Origin: Nelumbo lutea
Taxonomy: Eukaryota > Streptophyta > Magnoliopsida > Proteales > Nelumbonaceae
Assembly: GCA_022828595.1 (NCBI GenBank)
Contig: JAKGHH010000002.1
Span: forward strand, 107,009,254-107,073,253
Length of the DNA: 64,000 nucleotides
Reading direction: 5' to 3'
Shown: in pieces, positions 1-11,270 of the stretch
Layout of the letters: each line of letters begins with the position of its first letter
How positions within the stretch are numbered: position 1 is the stretch's first letter
Notes under the pieces: generated by a model
What the model was told of the DNA's origin: nothing
Seen by the model: only the letters and a program-made list of their open reading frames with translations
The model's database searches: none
Made by a program: the position numbers and the translations under genes

Positions 1-17
1 AGAGAGAGAGAGAGAGG
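1..17. repeat. (AG)n microsatellite
   Basis: A pure AG dinucleotide run at the window edge, so its full length is unknown. A similar AG run lies beside the related LINE end near 6.2 kb, which suggests the two belong to the same repeat unit. Confidence 0.9.
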
Positions 18-190
18 AATAGAATGGAAAGATAGGAAATAGACGCACATAGAGGATAGGTAGGGGTGGGGGGATAAATCATCATGTATGCCTAATGCCT
101 TATCCCAACTATATGGGGTTGGCTACTTGAATCTTGTTTCATCAATCTATTATATTTAAATCCATACCAACTATATGGGGTTGGATTTGC
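17..190 (-). mobile_element. RTE-type LINE 3' end (relic)
   Basis: The stretch matches 6207-6360 closely and contains AACTATATGGGGTTGG. Read on the minus strand this is the CCCCATATAGTTGGGATAAGG end typical of plant RTE LINEs. Only the 3' untranslated end is visible here. The 16-base core recurs at about 169-184, which may be a second fragment or a local duplication. The RTE assignment rests on the longer copy at 6.2-6.5 kb, where coding sequence can be read. Confidence 0.6.
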
Positions 191-1258
191 TGTCAACCAT
201 TAAGGGCACTGTTGGGGTTTCACCACGTGTGCTATTACATTTTGTGCGCCTTTCTTAACTGACGTGGCACTAATGAAGTCACCGTCTGGTGGATGACGTC
301 TTACTAGACCTACGTGGTGCCCTTTCGCTTTCGTTCTTTCGAAGTTATGTAGTAGGTAACATCTGAGCTTGGTTCTTGGTGAACCGAGGTGCTGTAGCGA
401 CTGAGAGTTTATCGTAGGGCCGAATGCATGTGAACCTCATCACAGGTTCAATAAGTTCATCACAAGTGTGCGATGACCCCTGGGTTTATTGCAGTCTTGG
501 GATGTGCTGTAGGTTCATCGCAGAGGGAAGATTGGCTACAGATTGATCGTAAGCATCCATGTAGTATCAATGCGGTGTTTACTGTGCTCAGAGGGACTGA
601 GCGAGCACTATATACCTACACCCTGAACCGGGATTTACACTCTATTTTCATCGTTTCTAAACACAACCTAAGTGAACAAAAGATTAACGGACCAAATAAG
701 TGAGGCTAGGTTAGCAAAGAAAGCAAAAGAACAAAGCAAAGACTAAGGTGGTGTTTGGTGGTGTGGATGCACCACGAGATATTGTGTTTTCAAACACATT
801 ACCCCAAAACTAGTGGTTCGGTTGTACCGTGGTGTAGACCAAACCACACTATATCGTGGATTGGTCTACACTACAAGGCAAAATATCATCCACGGTTATT
901 TCTCGTGGATTGGTCTCCAATCTGTTTCCATGCTTCGCACTGCTCTATAGTGTGTCTTCCCGCATGATTCACACTACTCTCAACATATTACCGTTGCATT
1001 TAGGGCTCGTCACTATAAAGCTCGCGTTTGCTACCTCTTTATCTCACGTCGGGTACTATTGCTACTTCGAACACCATTGCATAATTGGACTGTCAGATGT
1101 AAGTGATTCATCTTTGTTTACCATTGTCATTTTCTTTTAATTTTTTTTTTGTGCAATATTTTCCCTCTTACCTTTTGGTTTCATTGGTCATTACAAGGCT
1201 TTTCGTTACTAATCCGTTGTTAGGTAGAAACTCTCCATTGTTCACCATTTCTCGTTGT
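191..1258. other. Intergenic, no supported gene
   Basis: Short chance frames only, with no recognisable domain or splice structure. A piece around 745-920 carries repeated GGTGGTGT / CCACG words and their complements and may be an old inverted-repeat element. No target duplication was found. Confidence 0.5.
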
Positions 1259-1752
1259 TAGGGATACAAACCGATCAAATCGAATTCAAATCAAGGTATA
1301 TCCGAATCTAGTTTGACATTGCTCATTGTAGATTCGATCTGATCGGATTTGATAAGCAAGGGTTTGAATTCAAATCCGACTAAGAAGTCAGATATTTGGA
1401 TCTAATCCGATCCAATTTGTTTCTTTAAAAAATAATAAATTATTAAAAGAAAAATAAAGTATACCAATTTAAATAATGAAAAACAAAAAATACAAGTATT
1501 TTTTAATTATTTTCATCATATATATACATGTTTTTATAAAAAAAATAAAAAATATAACAAATTTACAAAAATACAATATAAATAATATATTTATAAATAA
1601 ATAAATAACATATATATATAATACATAACATATATATAGAATAAGATCTTCTCGGATCAGATACGGGTGATCCAAATCCAATTTGATTTCTAATTGAATC
1701 CTATTATCCGACTTGAAGATACAAATAGGGGTGATCCATTTGCACCCCTACC
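1259..1752. mobile_element. hAT-like MITE, family 1
   Basis: The element begins TAGGGATACAAACC and ends near TTTGCACCCCTA, an imperfect terminal inverted repeat. The interior is very AT-rich with no coding capacity. The flanks CTCGTTGT (1251-1258) and CTCGTTAT (1753-1760) match at 7 of 8 bases, the 8-bp duplication expected of hAT elements. It has the same length (494 bp) and organisation as the copy at 43259-43752. The exact right edge is uncertain by 2 bases. Confidence 0.7.
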
Positions 1753-2260
1753 CTCGTTATCTGCTGCTGCAACAACTATCATCACCACTGGTAAGAATTT
1801 ATGCACTTGCTATTGTAAAATTAGCTGGATTTTGGGAGAAGCATTTCCAATTCCCAATTACTCTCATATCGTGTGTTAACCCATGTTATAACCGAGTTGA
1901 ATGGAATTATAACACAAGGTGTGGACTGAAATGCAGCAAATAAGCCTTGTAGAATGCATACAGAGGTGTGGTGTGGTTCAATCCACACATCTTTGTCCAA
2001 AATGCAAAACAACTACCTTGTTGGGGGGGGGGGGAGGGGGAGGGGTGTGACACACCACTTAATTTCTTATCTACACCCACTAAAAGGATGTTATAATATG
2101 CATGCCTTTTTCTAGGGTGTCTTATTATAGAAGAGGTATCATGCTCATCGAGAAATTCTAATCTTATTGAGAGACAATTGAGAGGCTAGACCTAAGCTTT
2201 CGAATGAGACTGGTTGGTCGGATTGGCAACCAAGGTAGTTTACATCATCAATGAGTTCCT
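1753..2260. other. Intergenic, no supported gene
   Basis: No coding sequence is supported. A G-rich homopolymer tract lies around 2022-2045. Confidence 0.5.
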
Positions 2261-2420
2261 TAGGCTGTGTTCGGTTGTAGTGCAATTTTATTTGCACTAG
2301 TACAAATTAAATTAAAATTTAAAATAAAAAATTAAATTAAAATTTAAAATAAAAATAGATCAGAATTTACACTTAAATCATTTAAAATAATTTATTTGCA
2401 TTGCAACCAAACACAACCTA
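2261..2420. mobile_element. Short MITE with inverted ends
   Basis: The ends TAGGCTGTGTTCGGTTG and CAACCAAACACAACCTA are imperfect inverted repeats around an AT-only interior, which itself contains a duplicated AAATTAAATTAAAATTT-type segment. No clear target duplication was found, so the superfamily is open. Confidence 0.6.
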
Positions 2421-2893
2421 AGAGTTTGGTGTAGAGCCGGGCTCGGATTGGGTCGCACAAACGGACCTTGTCGAAAACTTATTACTGAGCAAGAGTAAGA
2501 TAACAGATTACTTTTTATTTAATTGTTGTCATGCTGGATAGTTAAGGTGTCGCATCGTCAAACGAGTGTGACGTGGCAAATTGGTGTTCAAAGAAATTAC
2601 AGTATTAATAATTTGTAGGGGCAGACGAGTAGACATTAGCCTCTTCTTTTCTTTACTTTTTCATTAATTTTTCCCGGCTGGTAGGAGGAGAAAGTGAAGG
2701 GTTGCGTGTTGGATGCAGGGTTGCAATCGGGGCGTGATATTCGGATCGGATCATCGTATTAGTGAAACTTAAAATTCGAATCCTTTAGATTGTCAATATG
2801 AAATAAAGAAAGTTTAATTAAAAAAATTAATTGCTTTTTAACTTTATATAAAATATTAAATCTATTAATTATAAACTTCATAATATTATATAC

Positions 2894-2929
<36 letters not shown>

Positions 2930-3244
2930 ATAGGATAGAATTATAGAACCATGTTGGCATCCAATGGATGCTGGTTTTATATTGTTTCAACATCTGAATC
3001 CCAAATAATCAGATGGGATGTCGGAATGGGTTTTGACATTAATCCATTATTGACACAGCCCTATTGCATGCTTGAATGCGAATCTCATTCAATTATATAA
3101 GAATGTTAATTAATGGGAGATCAATACGTTAATCTTAATATAGAAAATTGAAGAGTAGTTCAGTGGTTAACTATCTTCCTCGATGTTGTTAACCATTTTC
3201 TTGGCCCATACACAAAAATTCCTATCCATGGTATAGAGTTAGAG
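2421..3244. other. Intergenic with (AT)n tract
   Basis: No gene is supported. An uninterrupted AT dinucleotide run lies at about 2895-2926. Confidence 0.5.
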
Positions 3245-3790
3245 AATAGGTCAAACTAAACAAATACTCCCTGAATAATAGGGATTATTCCACAAAGCTA
3301 TAACAGCCTAGACCAAATCCTAACAACTTAACACCCTTCCTTAAACTAAATAATATCAGCATTCAGTTTACATCAGGTACTGGACACACACCCAACAAGC
3401 TTCGTAGCTTCACAAAAGCATTGAGCTTTAGAGGTTTAGTCATCACATTTGCTATTTTCTCTAGAATATTACAATGAACCATTTTCACAATCTCAGTCTT
3501 TGTAAGTTCACGAAGGAAATGAAAGCGAACATCTATATGTTTGCTGCATCCATGCATTACTAAATTCGTGGAAAGTTTGATTGCTGAACTATTGTCATAA
3601 TAAACTGTGGTGGACTGACTTTGAATGCGACTTAGCTTTTCCAAAACTCTTCTCAACCATACAACATGACAAGCACATGAGGTTGTAAGAAGTTCATTTA
3701 AATAGGTCAAACTAAACAAACACTCCTTGAACAATAGGGATTATTCCACAAAGCTATAACAACTTAGACCAAATCATAACAACTTAACAG
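3245..3790 (-). mobile_element. Collapsed Ty1/copia element
   Basis: Two direct copies of a roughly 90-bp sequence (about 3245-3333 and 3702-3789) flank a remnant of copia pol. On the minus strand both copies start TGTTAAGTTGTTA, and the left copy is preceded by the purine tract AAGGAAGGG, as expected for a polypurine tract followed by a 3' LTR. The right copy would be the start of the 5' LTR. Nearly all internal sequence is missing, so this is a heavily deleted element. Confidence 0.65.
3363..3734 (-). pseudogene. Ty1/copia pol C-terminus (RNase H remnant)
   Basis: The minus-strand frame encodes the end of a copia polyprotein. It contains TSCACHVVWLRRVLEKL, then DNSSAIKLSTN, SKHIDVRFHFLRE and VMTKPLK, the usual order in the copia RNase H domain. 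It ends with a LLGVCPVPDVN-type terminus. Everything upstream (gag, protease, integrase, most of reverse transcriptase) is absent, and the frame runs straight into the LTR-like repeat at 3702. It cannot act alone and is a fossil. Confidence 0.8.
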
Positions 3791-3874
3791 TATGTATATA
3801 TGTCATTTATGAATATAGCAATCAAATTGATTGAATTAAGTATTAATTTAGAGGATTTCACACTTTCACTAAGA

Positions 3875-3978
3875 CTATGTTTGATTTAAAGGAAAAGGTA
3901 GGAAACATGTACAAGATTTGTAAAAGCTTTCCTACCTTTTCTTTTCTTTCCCTACTTTTTCCTTCAAACCAAACATAG
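3875..3978. mobile_element. Small MITE with ~30-bp inverted repeats
   Basis: CTATGTTTGATTTAAAGG at the left is mirrored by CCTTCAAACCAAACATAG at the right, so most of the 104 bp can fold into one hairpin. The interior has no coding capacity. No target duplication could be assigned. Confidence 0.6.
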
Positions 3979-5668
3979 GTTAATGGAGTGATTTCCTTAT
4001 TTCAAATGCATGGAAGTAAGTGGGTGTCAACAATCACCCAACTATGGGTGGATTGACTCCATTAATGAATGGGTTTGGTATGACTCTTATGTGGTTAAGA
4101 TTGGGTTTGGGGTTTTAAAAATATCAGTACATGGCAGATTTGGGTTTTAAAAATATCAGTGCATAGTCCTTGAATTATAGTACTATATGAAGTTTCAACT
4201 GTCTTTTTATTGATTTTAAGTGCTGTTGCTTTTATTGTTCTTGAAAAATTATTTAAACATCCATGTGTATATTTCTTGACACATACTTAAGTCTCCCTTG
4301 TACTTTTAACTCTGCAGATGCCTATCTTCATATTTTAAATAAATATGCAAATTCATCCCTTCCATTAATTATCCTGTAATGGAAATACCAAAAATGCAAC
4401 TTTGGTCTTGATATGAATGTGCATGGAGAATATGGCATTTCTGGTAATAGGGGAGGTTTAAATTCAGCCCCAACTTCACTTTTAGGCTTGTTCATTTTTC
4501 GGTAAATAATTTATTCCGGTAAATGTAATTATCTGGGTAAGTTTTTCCTAAAAATATTTATCCAAGTAAGTGCATTTACCCATCTTTTTTTATTTCTCAG
4601 GTAAATAAGGTAATGACCATTTTAATCATAAAAACCAATTATTAATAGGGGCATTTTTGTCCCATTTAAGTGTTGGCATTTTTTCTCCTATGTGGGAAAG
4701 TTATTTACCCATCTAGAAGATGGGTATCACTCTCCTGAGTAGGAAAATAAAGTTTCTCTGGTCTCTACATAAAGCTGAAAAAAGCATAGGATTTTTGGTC
4801 AATAAGAACCAAAATGATATTGACCAACTTTGTTCTCTCTCCAAATCCAAAAAGAGAACGCCCCCTTATTATTTACTCAATGGAGAGAACAACAAGCCCA
4901 TTTAAAAAAAAATGAATCACCTTTTTGTAGGTAATTCGACAAACCTTCATTTACTTAAAATTCATTAGGGCAAATGTGGGATTTTAAAGTACGTCGGTGT
5001 TTTCCATCAAGACAATTAACAGCATATTTATTTTAAATATGAAGGAAGGTTTTTGGAGAGGTCAAAATATATGGGAGATTTAAGTTGAGTGACTTACCCA
5101 ATTTCTAGAAGTTTCTTGTTTTTATTTATTCTCTTTTTATTAACTACCGTCATATTTTATTTTATTTGGTCCTACTTCATGTGTTGAGATCACCTTAACC
5201 TACCCTATTAATAAGGTGGGGGCAGATTCAGGTTAGGGTTAGTTCATATTAGGTCGGTTTCAGGTTAGCCCCAAATAATGCCAAATTGAATTCTTGACCA
5301 CCCATATCTACAATCGAGTAGATTCAAAACTAGGATTTTTTTTATATTAAAAATTTATATGATTATTAGATGATCATATATGTGAGCAATGATAAAGATA
5401 TGAGTTTTTCTCTTGTTTTTTTCCTCTTGTTCCAGTGATAAATCCATTACAGCATAGACGTGAAAACTTGGGCTATCAGTTTGATTGGGGTTTAGCATTA
5501 TCATTCTAAGAAAATAAAGCAATGTACGCAACATACAAAAGTTGTTTACATTAATTTCAAAGGTCTGATACTTGGTGCAAAATGTTCCAAACTTTGAACC
5601 TGATTCCCTGAACATGTTTAGGAAGGATATTATCGATCACCCTGAAAATCAATATATATCCTACTACG
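3979..5668. other. Intergenic, AT-rich
   Basis: No gene is supported. A short direct repeat around TTTTAAAAATATCAGT occurs twice at about 4113-4160. Several frames of 60-90 codons are compositional accidents. Confidence 0.5.
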
Positions 5669-5690
5669 ATATATATATATATATATATAG

Positions 5691-5732
<42 letters not shown>
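5669..5732. repeat. (AT)n followed by (GATA)n microsatellite
   Basis: An AT run of about 20 bp is followed directly by about ten GATA/TAGA units. It is likely to be length-polymorphic. Confidence 0.95.
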
Positions 5733-5868
5733 TTTCGAATCTTGATTCTAAGTGACTTTTACAAGTACGTAACTCTCCATATGTATGGTGTAAGATTTTT
5801 TTTAATGTTTTGTTTTGGTAAAATTTATTTGTTAGTCATGTATGAAAAAAATGTATTCTTGAGAGAAT

Positions 5869-6139
5869 GGTTTTTAAAATCGGACTGGAAAAATCAGAAA
5901 CTGGTTAGGTGGTCAGTTCCGTTTTACTTCAAAACTGTTAGTTTTCCTAAAAACATTGATTTGATCAGCAAATCACTGATTCGGGTGGTTGAACCATTCA
6001 GTGGTTTTGGCCATTTTATTTTCTAATTTTTTAATTTTTTTTGTCAGAATAAACCATCTGTTTGGTTCGAACAGTCAGACCGCTTGACCTGGGAACCGGA
6101 CCCTTGACTGGTTCATTGTCTGGTTCAGTTTTTAAAACC
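5869..6139. mobile_element. MITE, GGTTTTTAAAA family
   Basis: The left end TGGTTTTTAAAATCGG and right end CAGTTTTTAAAACC form inverted termini. The interior is rich in GGTT/AACC words and resembles 29096-29312, which has the same ends. No coding sequence is present and no target duplication was settled. Confidence 0.5.
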
Positions 6140-6145
6140 TTGCTT

Positions 6146-6206
6146 GAGAGAGAGAAAGAGAGATCCAGAGAGAGAGAGATCCAGAGAGAGAGAGAGAGAG
6201 AGAGAG
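6146..6206. repeat. (AG)n compound repeat
   Basis: AG runs are interrupted by GATCC words directly beside the LINE 3' end that follows, the same arrangement as at position 1. Confidence 0.85.
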
Positions 6207-6540
6207 GAATAGGTTGGGAAGATAGGAAATAGATGCACATAGAGCATAGGTGGGGGTGGGGGGATAAATCATCATGTATTTCTAATGCCTTATCCCAACT
6301 ATATGGGGTTGGCTACTTGAGTCTTGTTTCATCAATCTATTATATTTAAAGCCATACTAATTATTAAATTATTAGTACTTAAATCGTTTCTTAGTATTTC
6401 TATCTATATCCTTTTTGGTTTATCCCAAGCTATTCTACTCCCTTCAATGTGTAATAAATCACTTCTTCTATGCACATGCCCAACCCATCTTGGTGTGCTC
6501 TCTCATCTTATTACCTATTGGAGCTATTCCTAGCTTCTTA
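6207..6540 (-). mobile_element. RTE-type LINE 3' end with ORF2 C-terminus relic
   Basis: On the minus strand, roughly 6495-6360 reads as PRWVGHVHRRSD, a match to the RLRWFGHVQRR motif near the end of RTE reverse-transcriptase ORFs. The following frames give KRI.IEILRNDL, the typical next motif, with in-frame stops. The 3' end contains the conserved CCCCATATAGTTGGGATAAGG tail at about 6285-6310. The fragment is 5'-truncated and dead. Confidence 0.7.
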
Positions 6541-6630
6541 CAAATAAATGGATCAGACTTTTAAAAGTATGGTTTGGATGTGAAGACAAGACAAGTATTG
6601 GCATTGCTGAATGCTTTGTAAATGTATGAC

Positions 6631-7116
6631 TAGGTCTGTCAATGACATTTAAAAATCCAAGACTCGACCCAACATCCAGTCCAATTATCTTAGATTCAGA
6701 TGATGTATTTATGTAATTAGATCAGATTCGGGTTTAAGAATCTATATTTGATTAAAATTTGAATCCGATTATTTATTGATTTTAATATATAAAATTTATA
6801 TAATTAATTATAATTAAAATTATAAAAAATATATTTTATATATTATCATATATATGAATTTATATAATAAATTTAGTATATTATATTTGTATTAATATAT
6901 TATATATAAAAGTTGAAAAGTAATTAACAATTTAATTTTTTCATATTTTAAAAGATTAAAGTGGAATCGGATTAAATCCGAATCTAATATGAATCCGTTT
7001 GGGTATGAATTCTAATTTGACCAAATTTTAGATCGGATTCAGATGTAAGTTTTCAATAATTTGATCCAATCCATAACAAAAAAATAATAATAATAATTCG
7101 ATCCAATTACGGCCCT
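6631..7116. mobile_element. Degenerate hAT-like MITE
   Basis: It starts TAGGTCTGTCAATGAC and ends TTACGGCCCTA. The interior is AT-rich and dominated by GGATTC/GAATCC words, like the family-1 elements. The flanking 8-mers TGTATGAC and TGCGTGAT match at only 5 of 8 bases, so the limits are tentative. Confidence 0.4.
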
Positions 7117-7291
7117 ATGCGTGATAAACCATACACTTGGACTTTCATGTTGGACCCATATTTACTTATAGCAGATAGCAAGAGGAATCGCAAACTAAGG
7201 CATAATATTCCAAATTTGTGGTACAATTACTAGAAAAGCTTCTAGTAATCCCAATCCAATCAGATATGGGCTTTGGGCCACATCTCCTTGT

Positions 7292-7681
7292 TGAGATGCA
7301 AACGGATTAGATAAAATCGGAATACGACTATATCCGAATCCGATCTAATAATACAAATAGTAGATCTTATTTGATTTGAAGATTTGATTAAATCTTATAA
7401 ATATTGGTCGAATTGAATTGGTTAAGAATGTTGTATATCTAAATCTGATCCAATTATATTTTATTTTAGAAAAATTTAATAAATTATTAAAAGTAAATAT
7501 TTGGCCCGACCTAATAAATAAATAAATATGATCGAAACGAACAGAGGTGATCCAAATTCATTGTGATTTTTTAATTAAATCCTATTATCGGATCTGAAAG
7601 ATAAGAGGGTATTCAAATCCAACAAAATAGAATCAAATTTTAGATCGGATTGAATCATGATATAATCCATTTGCACCCCTA
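7292..7681. mobile_element. Degenerate hAT-like MITE, family 1
   Basis: The start GAGATGCAAACGG and the end CATTTGCACCCCTA fit the family-1 terminal repeats, and the interior has the same GAATCCGAT words as 1259-1752. No convincing target duplication was seen. Confidence 0.4.
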
Positions 7682-8559
7682 TCCCTATCCCTAGTTATAT
7701 CAGTTATGACTAGGGATACAGTGCTAGAATTTGATGCATCAGACACGAATATGGTGCCTGGTACAAGAATATGGGTACCGTAGTCCTGTGATGGGCCTTT
7801 GTTTCTCGATGAAATATTCTCATCCGGAAAATTTCAACTATTATTTATCTGCCTTTTGGAATAAAAACTTCACCTCAGCTAGAAAAATGCATGTGTGAGA
7901 TTGCTCATCAACATTTGTAGTTAGAGCGATAAGCTGGGTTGTCCAATTTGGAGAGTTTCAAATAAATTGGACTGTGGTTAAGGTTTGGGCCAATAGAAAA
8001 TTTAATAAATTCCCAATCCAACCTCACCCTAATTGCAAAATGTTGATATTGAAAATATCAACTATTTATATTGATAAGCCCATAACAATGATATCAAACA
8101 CAATCTTGATTAGTTTAAAAGCAGATTGTAAACATTGAAGTATTTTAGTATGAACGAAACTTGGGCTCCACAAAACGGATAATACTTGGCTACCACCATA
8201 TGGTTGGACAAAAGTGTCTGACCACCTCATCTTTTTCTCATATAAATTATAAACACTTAACCCTAAACTCCTAAACCCTAAAATTAATGTGTAAAATGCC
8301 TTTGGGTACATGCATATCCTCCAACCGGGTAGGAGCCAAGTATTTTTTACACAAAACGAGGGATAGCCCTCCATCAAACATAAGAAATATAAATATAAAG
8401 AAAATGCGAATCTAACCTAGAATTGCAATCCACCTGGAGTCCATGCCGTAAAGAAAACAAAGCTTTTCATTGTAAAAGAAATGAAAATTTAACCAAGACG
8501 TTTCAGCAGCAAGAATTTTCTCTATATTTGATCATAATCATCACTATGATCACCTAGGT
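7682..8559. other. Intergenic, no supported gene
   Basis: Nothing is recognised. The longest frame (about 100 codons, minus strand near 8066-8377) shows no known motif. Confidence 0.5.
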
Positions 8560-8620
8560 CTGGTCTCCCAACTATATGGGGTTGGCAATCTAAATCCTGC
8601 TTGCCCATCCTATTCGGTTT
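8560..8620 (-). mobile_element. RTE LINE relic, downstream half (split by element A)
   Basis: On the minus strand this reads as ALNRIGW..RI.IANPI.LG, the very end of an RTE ORF2, with the CCAACCCCATATAGTTGGG tail. The upstream half of the same frame lies beyond the 3' LTR of element A, at 28026-28170. Together they show that A inserted inside an older LINE copy. Confidence 0.65.
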
Positions 8621-8625
8621 AGTGC
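8621..8625. repeat. Target-site duplication of element A (left)
   Basis: AGTGC precedes the 5' LTR and pairs with AGTAC at 28021-28025 (4 of 5 bases). Confidence 0.7.
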
Positions 8626-9322
8626 TGATGTATGGTGATTTGGCCCGACCTAATAATAGAGGGACATGTGGGCACAACCTAGCTGGCAGAATGATAGCTC
8701 ATCTCAATGTCCCCAAGTTTACGATAGACTGAATTCGGATAACCAAACCACCTCGGGGCAGGTTCACCTCGGAATGAATTCGCTTTGGGGCATGATTGCA
8801 TCAAGGTCACCTCGATTACCAGTCACCTCGGCGTTCGTAACAGGTCGGACCCAGGGGGCATTAGTTTGGGTAATATTGACTGACCTTCACTGGCTGACCC
8901 CGAAGATCTCGTCACTGGATTCCATGTTTTACGGGATCACGCTTCGTTACAGCTGGCCTTATCTCCTCTGATCGATTCGGACGACAACGATATGCCTTAT
9001 CGGTTGGCGACGTCACCTCCTATTAATCCGGTAACAGGCCACATCACGGCAAGAACCCCAGAACCACTCCAAAAAACCTACGAGGACTCCAATATATAAA
9101 GACCCTAACCCTTTGGAGGTAGAGGTACGCGTAATTACTGCTTACTAGCTCTCTTGCTTTTTGATCACTTTCAGCTTGCACATACTGACTAAAGCATCGG
9201 AGCGACCTCGCTTGGTAAGCACCCCTGGGTTCTCTGATTCTCTCTGTGCAAATCCATCTAGTATGTCGTTTGCTGGAAGCCGAGTCATCTCCAGCTAGGA
9301 GCAGCCAGATTGCGCAGCATCA
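8626..9322 (+). repeat. 5' LTR of element A
   Basis: It aligns along its whole length with 27337-28020. It begins TGATGTATGG and ends GCAGCATCA, immediately before the primer-site motif. It is about 13 bp longer than the 3' LTR, mainly near 9260-9285. Confidence 0.9.
9093..9100 (+). promoter_or_regulatory. TATA box in 5' LTR of A
   Basis: TATATAAA lies about 230 bp before the LTR end, in the position expected for the U3 promoter. The 3' LTR has the changed form TATATAG at about 27804. Confidence 0.55.
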
Positions 9323-9343
9323 ATTGGCGCCGACTGTGGGAAC
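9323..9343 (+). other. Primer binding site of A
   Basis: The motif TGGCGCCG.CTGTGGGAAC lies directly after the LTR. The same motif, reversed, follows the 5' LTRs of B and C. It begins TGG, as expected for pairing with a tRNA CCA end. The tRNA was not identified. Confidence 0.75.
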
Positions 9344-9389
9344 CGCTTCGAAAAGCCCTTTTCCACCAAGCATCCTAAACTCATCTTCA

Positions 9390-11170
9390 ATGGCATCTTC
9401 CAACAATGCCAGACAAAATGCCGACATGAACACCACCGGGGGCAACTTCAGGTCCCAACTATCTGTATCAGATAATTCACTATGCCTCTTTTTGCGGACA
9501 GGATCCCCACTCTAAATGTGCCTCAAATTCCTGCACCGGCGAATGCCCTACTCCCTTTGACAGTGGGTACAACCTTTGCTGAACCTTCTGTCATTCCCCC
9601 GGTGGTCGGACAAAATCAATTGGAGGACCTGGTACACTACATACGGGCTATGCAAGCCCAAATGCAATAGGTCCAGCAGTTTCAACTGTATCAACAACAA
9701 GTCCTACACCATGTTTATCAACATCAATTTCTCACACTATCGCAGAATCAGCAGACTCAGGAGCCAGTTCCACCTAGGCATCCGGCCACACAACAAGTCA
9801 AGCCTCACCACCAGAGCGAGCGCCCTCCTCGCCAGGGAGAGACCTCCTAAGTCCAAAACCCTCTTGGGAGCCAGGTCTCATCCCACGGCAAGGGGGAGAG
9901 ACAGGTTACTCCTCCCGCCTCCCAACAGGTGAACAGGTCAGGAGATACTCAGCCTGTCAAGGTCATGTCACCTCGGCCCTCCCAGTTCGAAAAGAGAACC
10001 GATTCGGGGTTCTGGCCGTGAACTCCAGGCAAGGCCCCTCAGTTCACAGCAGCTGCTGCCAGCAATCTGAGCAGCTCCTTGCAAGAACAATGCTTGATAA
10101 TACTAAAGCCAGTAGCACTAACGCGGAGCTAGTGAAGAAGCAACAGAAGCGGCGTCACAAGGCTCACCGAGTTGCAGCCCAAAGCCAGCCCGACCAGCCC
10201 AAAGGAAAGAAAGAGGCGGGCTCAAGAACAATGAAGACTGCCCCACTTCTCTTTGTCCCGTCTCCCCTCTCTCCCGAGCTCCTAGCAGTTTCAATGCCCA
10301 AGGATTTCAAAGTACTTCCCCTGGACAAGTATGACGGGTCATTCGATCGGAATGACTACGTTGACTCATTTCAATCACAGATGCACCTAGCCAGGGCGGA
10401 TGAACCCTACATGTGTGTGGCTTTTTCCACCACCTTTAAAGGAGTAGCTCGCACATGGTATAGAAACCTAGCACCCAAGAAAATTAAGAGTTGGGCATAG
10501 TTTGTGTAGATTTTTACCTCGCACTTCATCACAAGGAAGATGTGCCCAAGGTCCCAGGAAATCCTACTTGGCATAGTCTAGAGGGAGGGAGAACCTATCC
10601 GAAGTTACATCAAGAGATTCAATGATGCATGCCTGCAGATCCTTGATCTAGACCCCGCCGTGAGATTTATAGTGGCCAAAAGAGGTATCACCCATAAAGA
10701 GTTCAAGTGGCACGTGGTTGCCACCAAACCAAAAGATGTTACCGAGTTCCTCAAACTCGCTGACCATTTCATCGGAACAGAGGAAGAGATGAACCAGAAG
10801 AGCGAGAATCTGCCAGAGAAGAGGAAAAGAGAAGGTGAGACCTCAACTAATGGGGACAACTAGAGGAATAAGGATGAACCAGCCCGAGGAGGAGGAAAAT
10901 CGGATCAGCCTTTTCAAGCTCCTCCAGTTAAAAGAACAAACTACATGCCCTTGAACGCGAGACGATCAAGGATGCTTCTTACGTGAAGTGGCCACCTCGG
11001 ATGAGAGGAGATCCGAACACCAGGAATAGAAATGTTTGCCACTTCCACGGACATCACAATCATAACACCGAAAATTGTAAGAACCTCCGCAATGAGATAG
11101 AAGAGCTCATCCGTCACGGATATTTGAAAAACTTTGTATTAAATGATAATAAAAATCAAATAGGTCGGTA
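9390..11170 (+). pseudogene. gag of element A (broken)
   Basis: The start MASSNNARQ resembles the gag starts of B and C (MASSSS). A first frameshift near 9480 moves the reading to a frame ending EDLVHYIRAMQAQMQ. The retrotransposon-gag core follows at about 10240-10860, with MPKDFKVLPLDKYDGSF and ARTWYRNLAPKKIKSWA, then a TAG where C has a glutamine codon. A C/H-rich knuckle at about 11028-11075 (CHFHGHHNHNTENC) would bind the packaged RNA. The protein would form the particle shell. The frame is interrupted many times, so no full product is possible. Confidence 0.8.
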
Positions 11171-11270
11171 GGGGGAGCAAGGCAGAGATGCTCCTGAGTC
11201 CAACAACAGGGAGAATGAGCAACCACAGAGACAACTGCCCAAAGAGAGGCCAGTTCGAGGGGTAATACAC

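Noticed and set aside
473..703. Plus-strand frame near the window start
   Set aside because: No motif and no support from flanking sequence.
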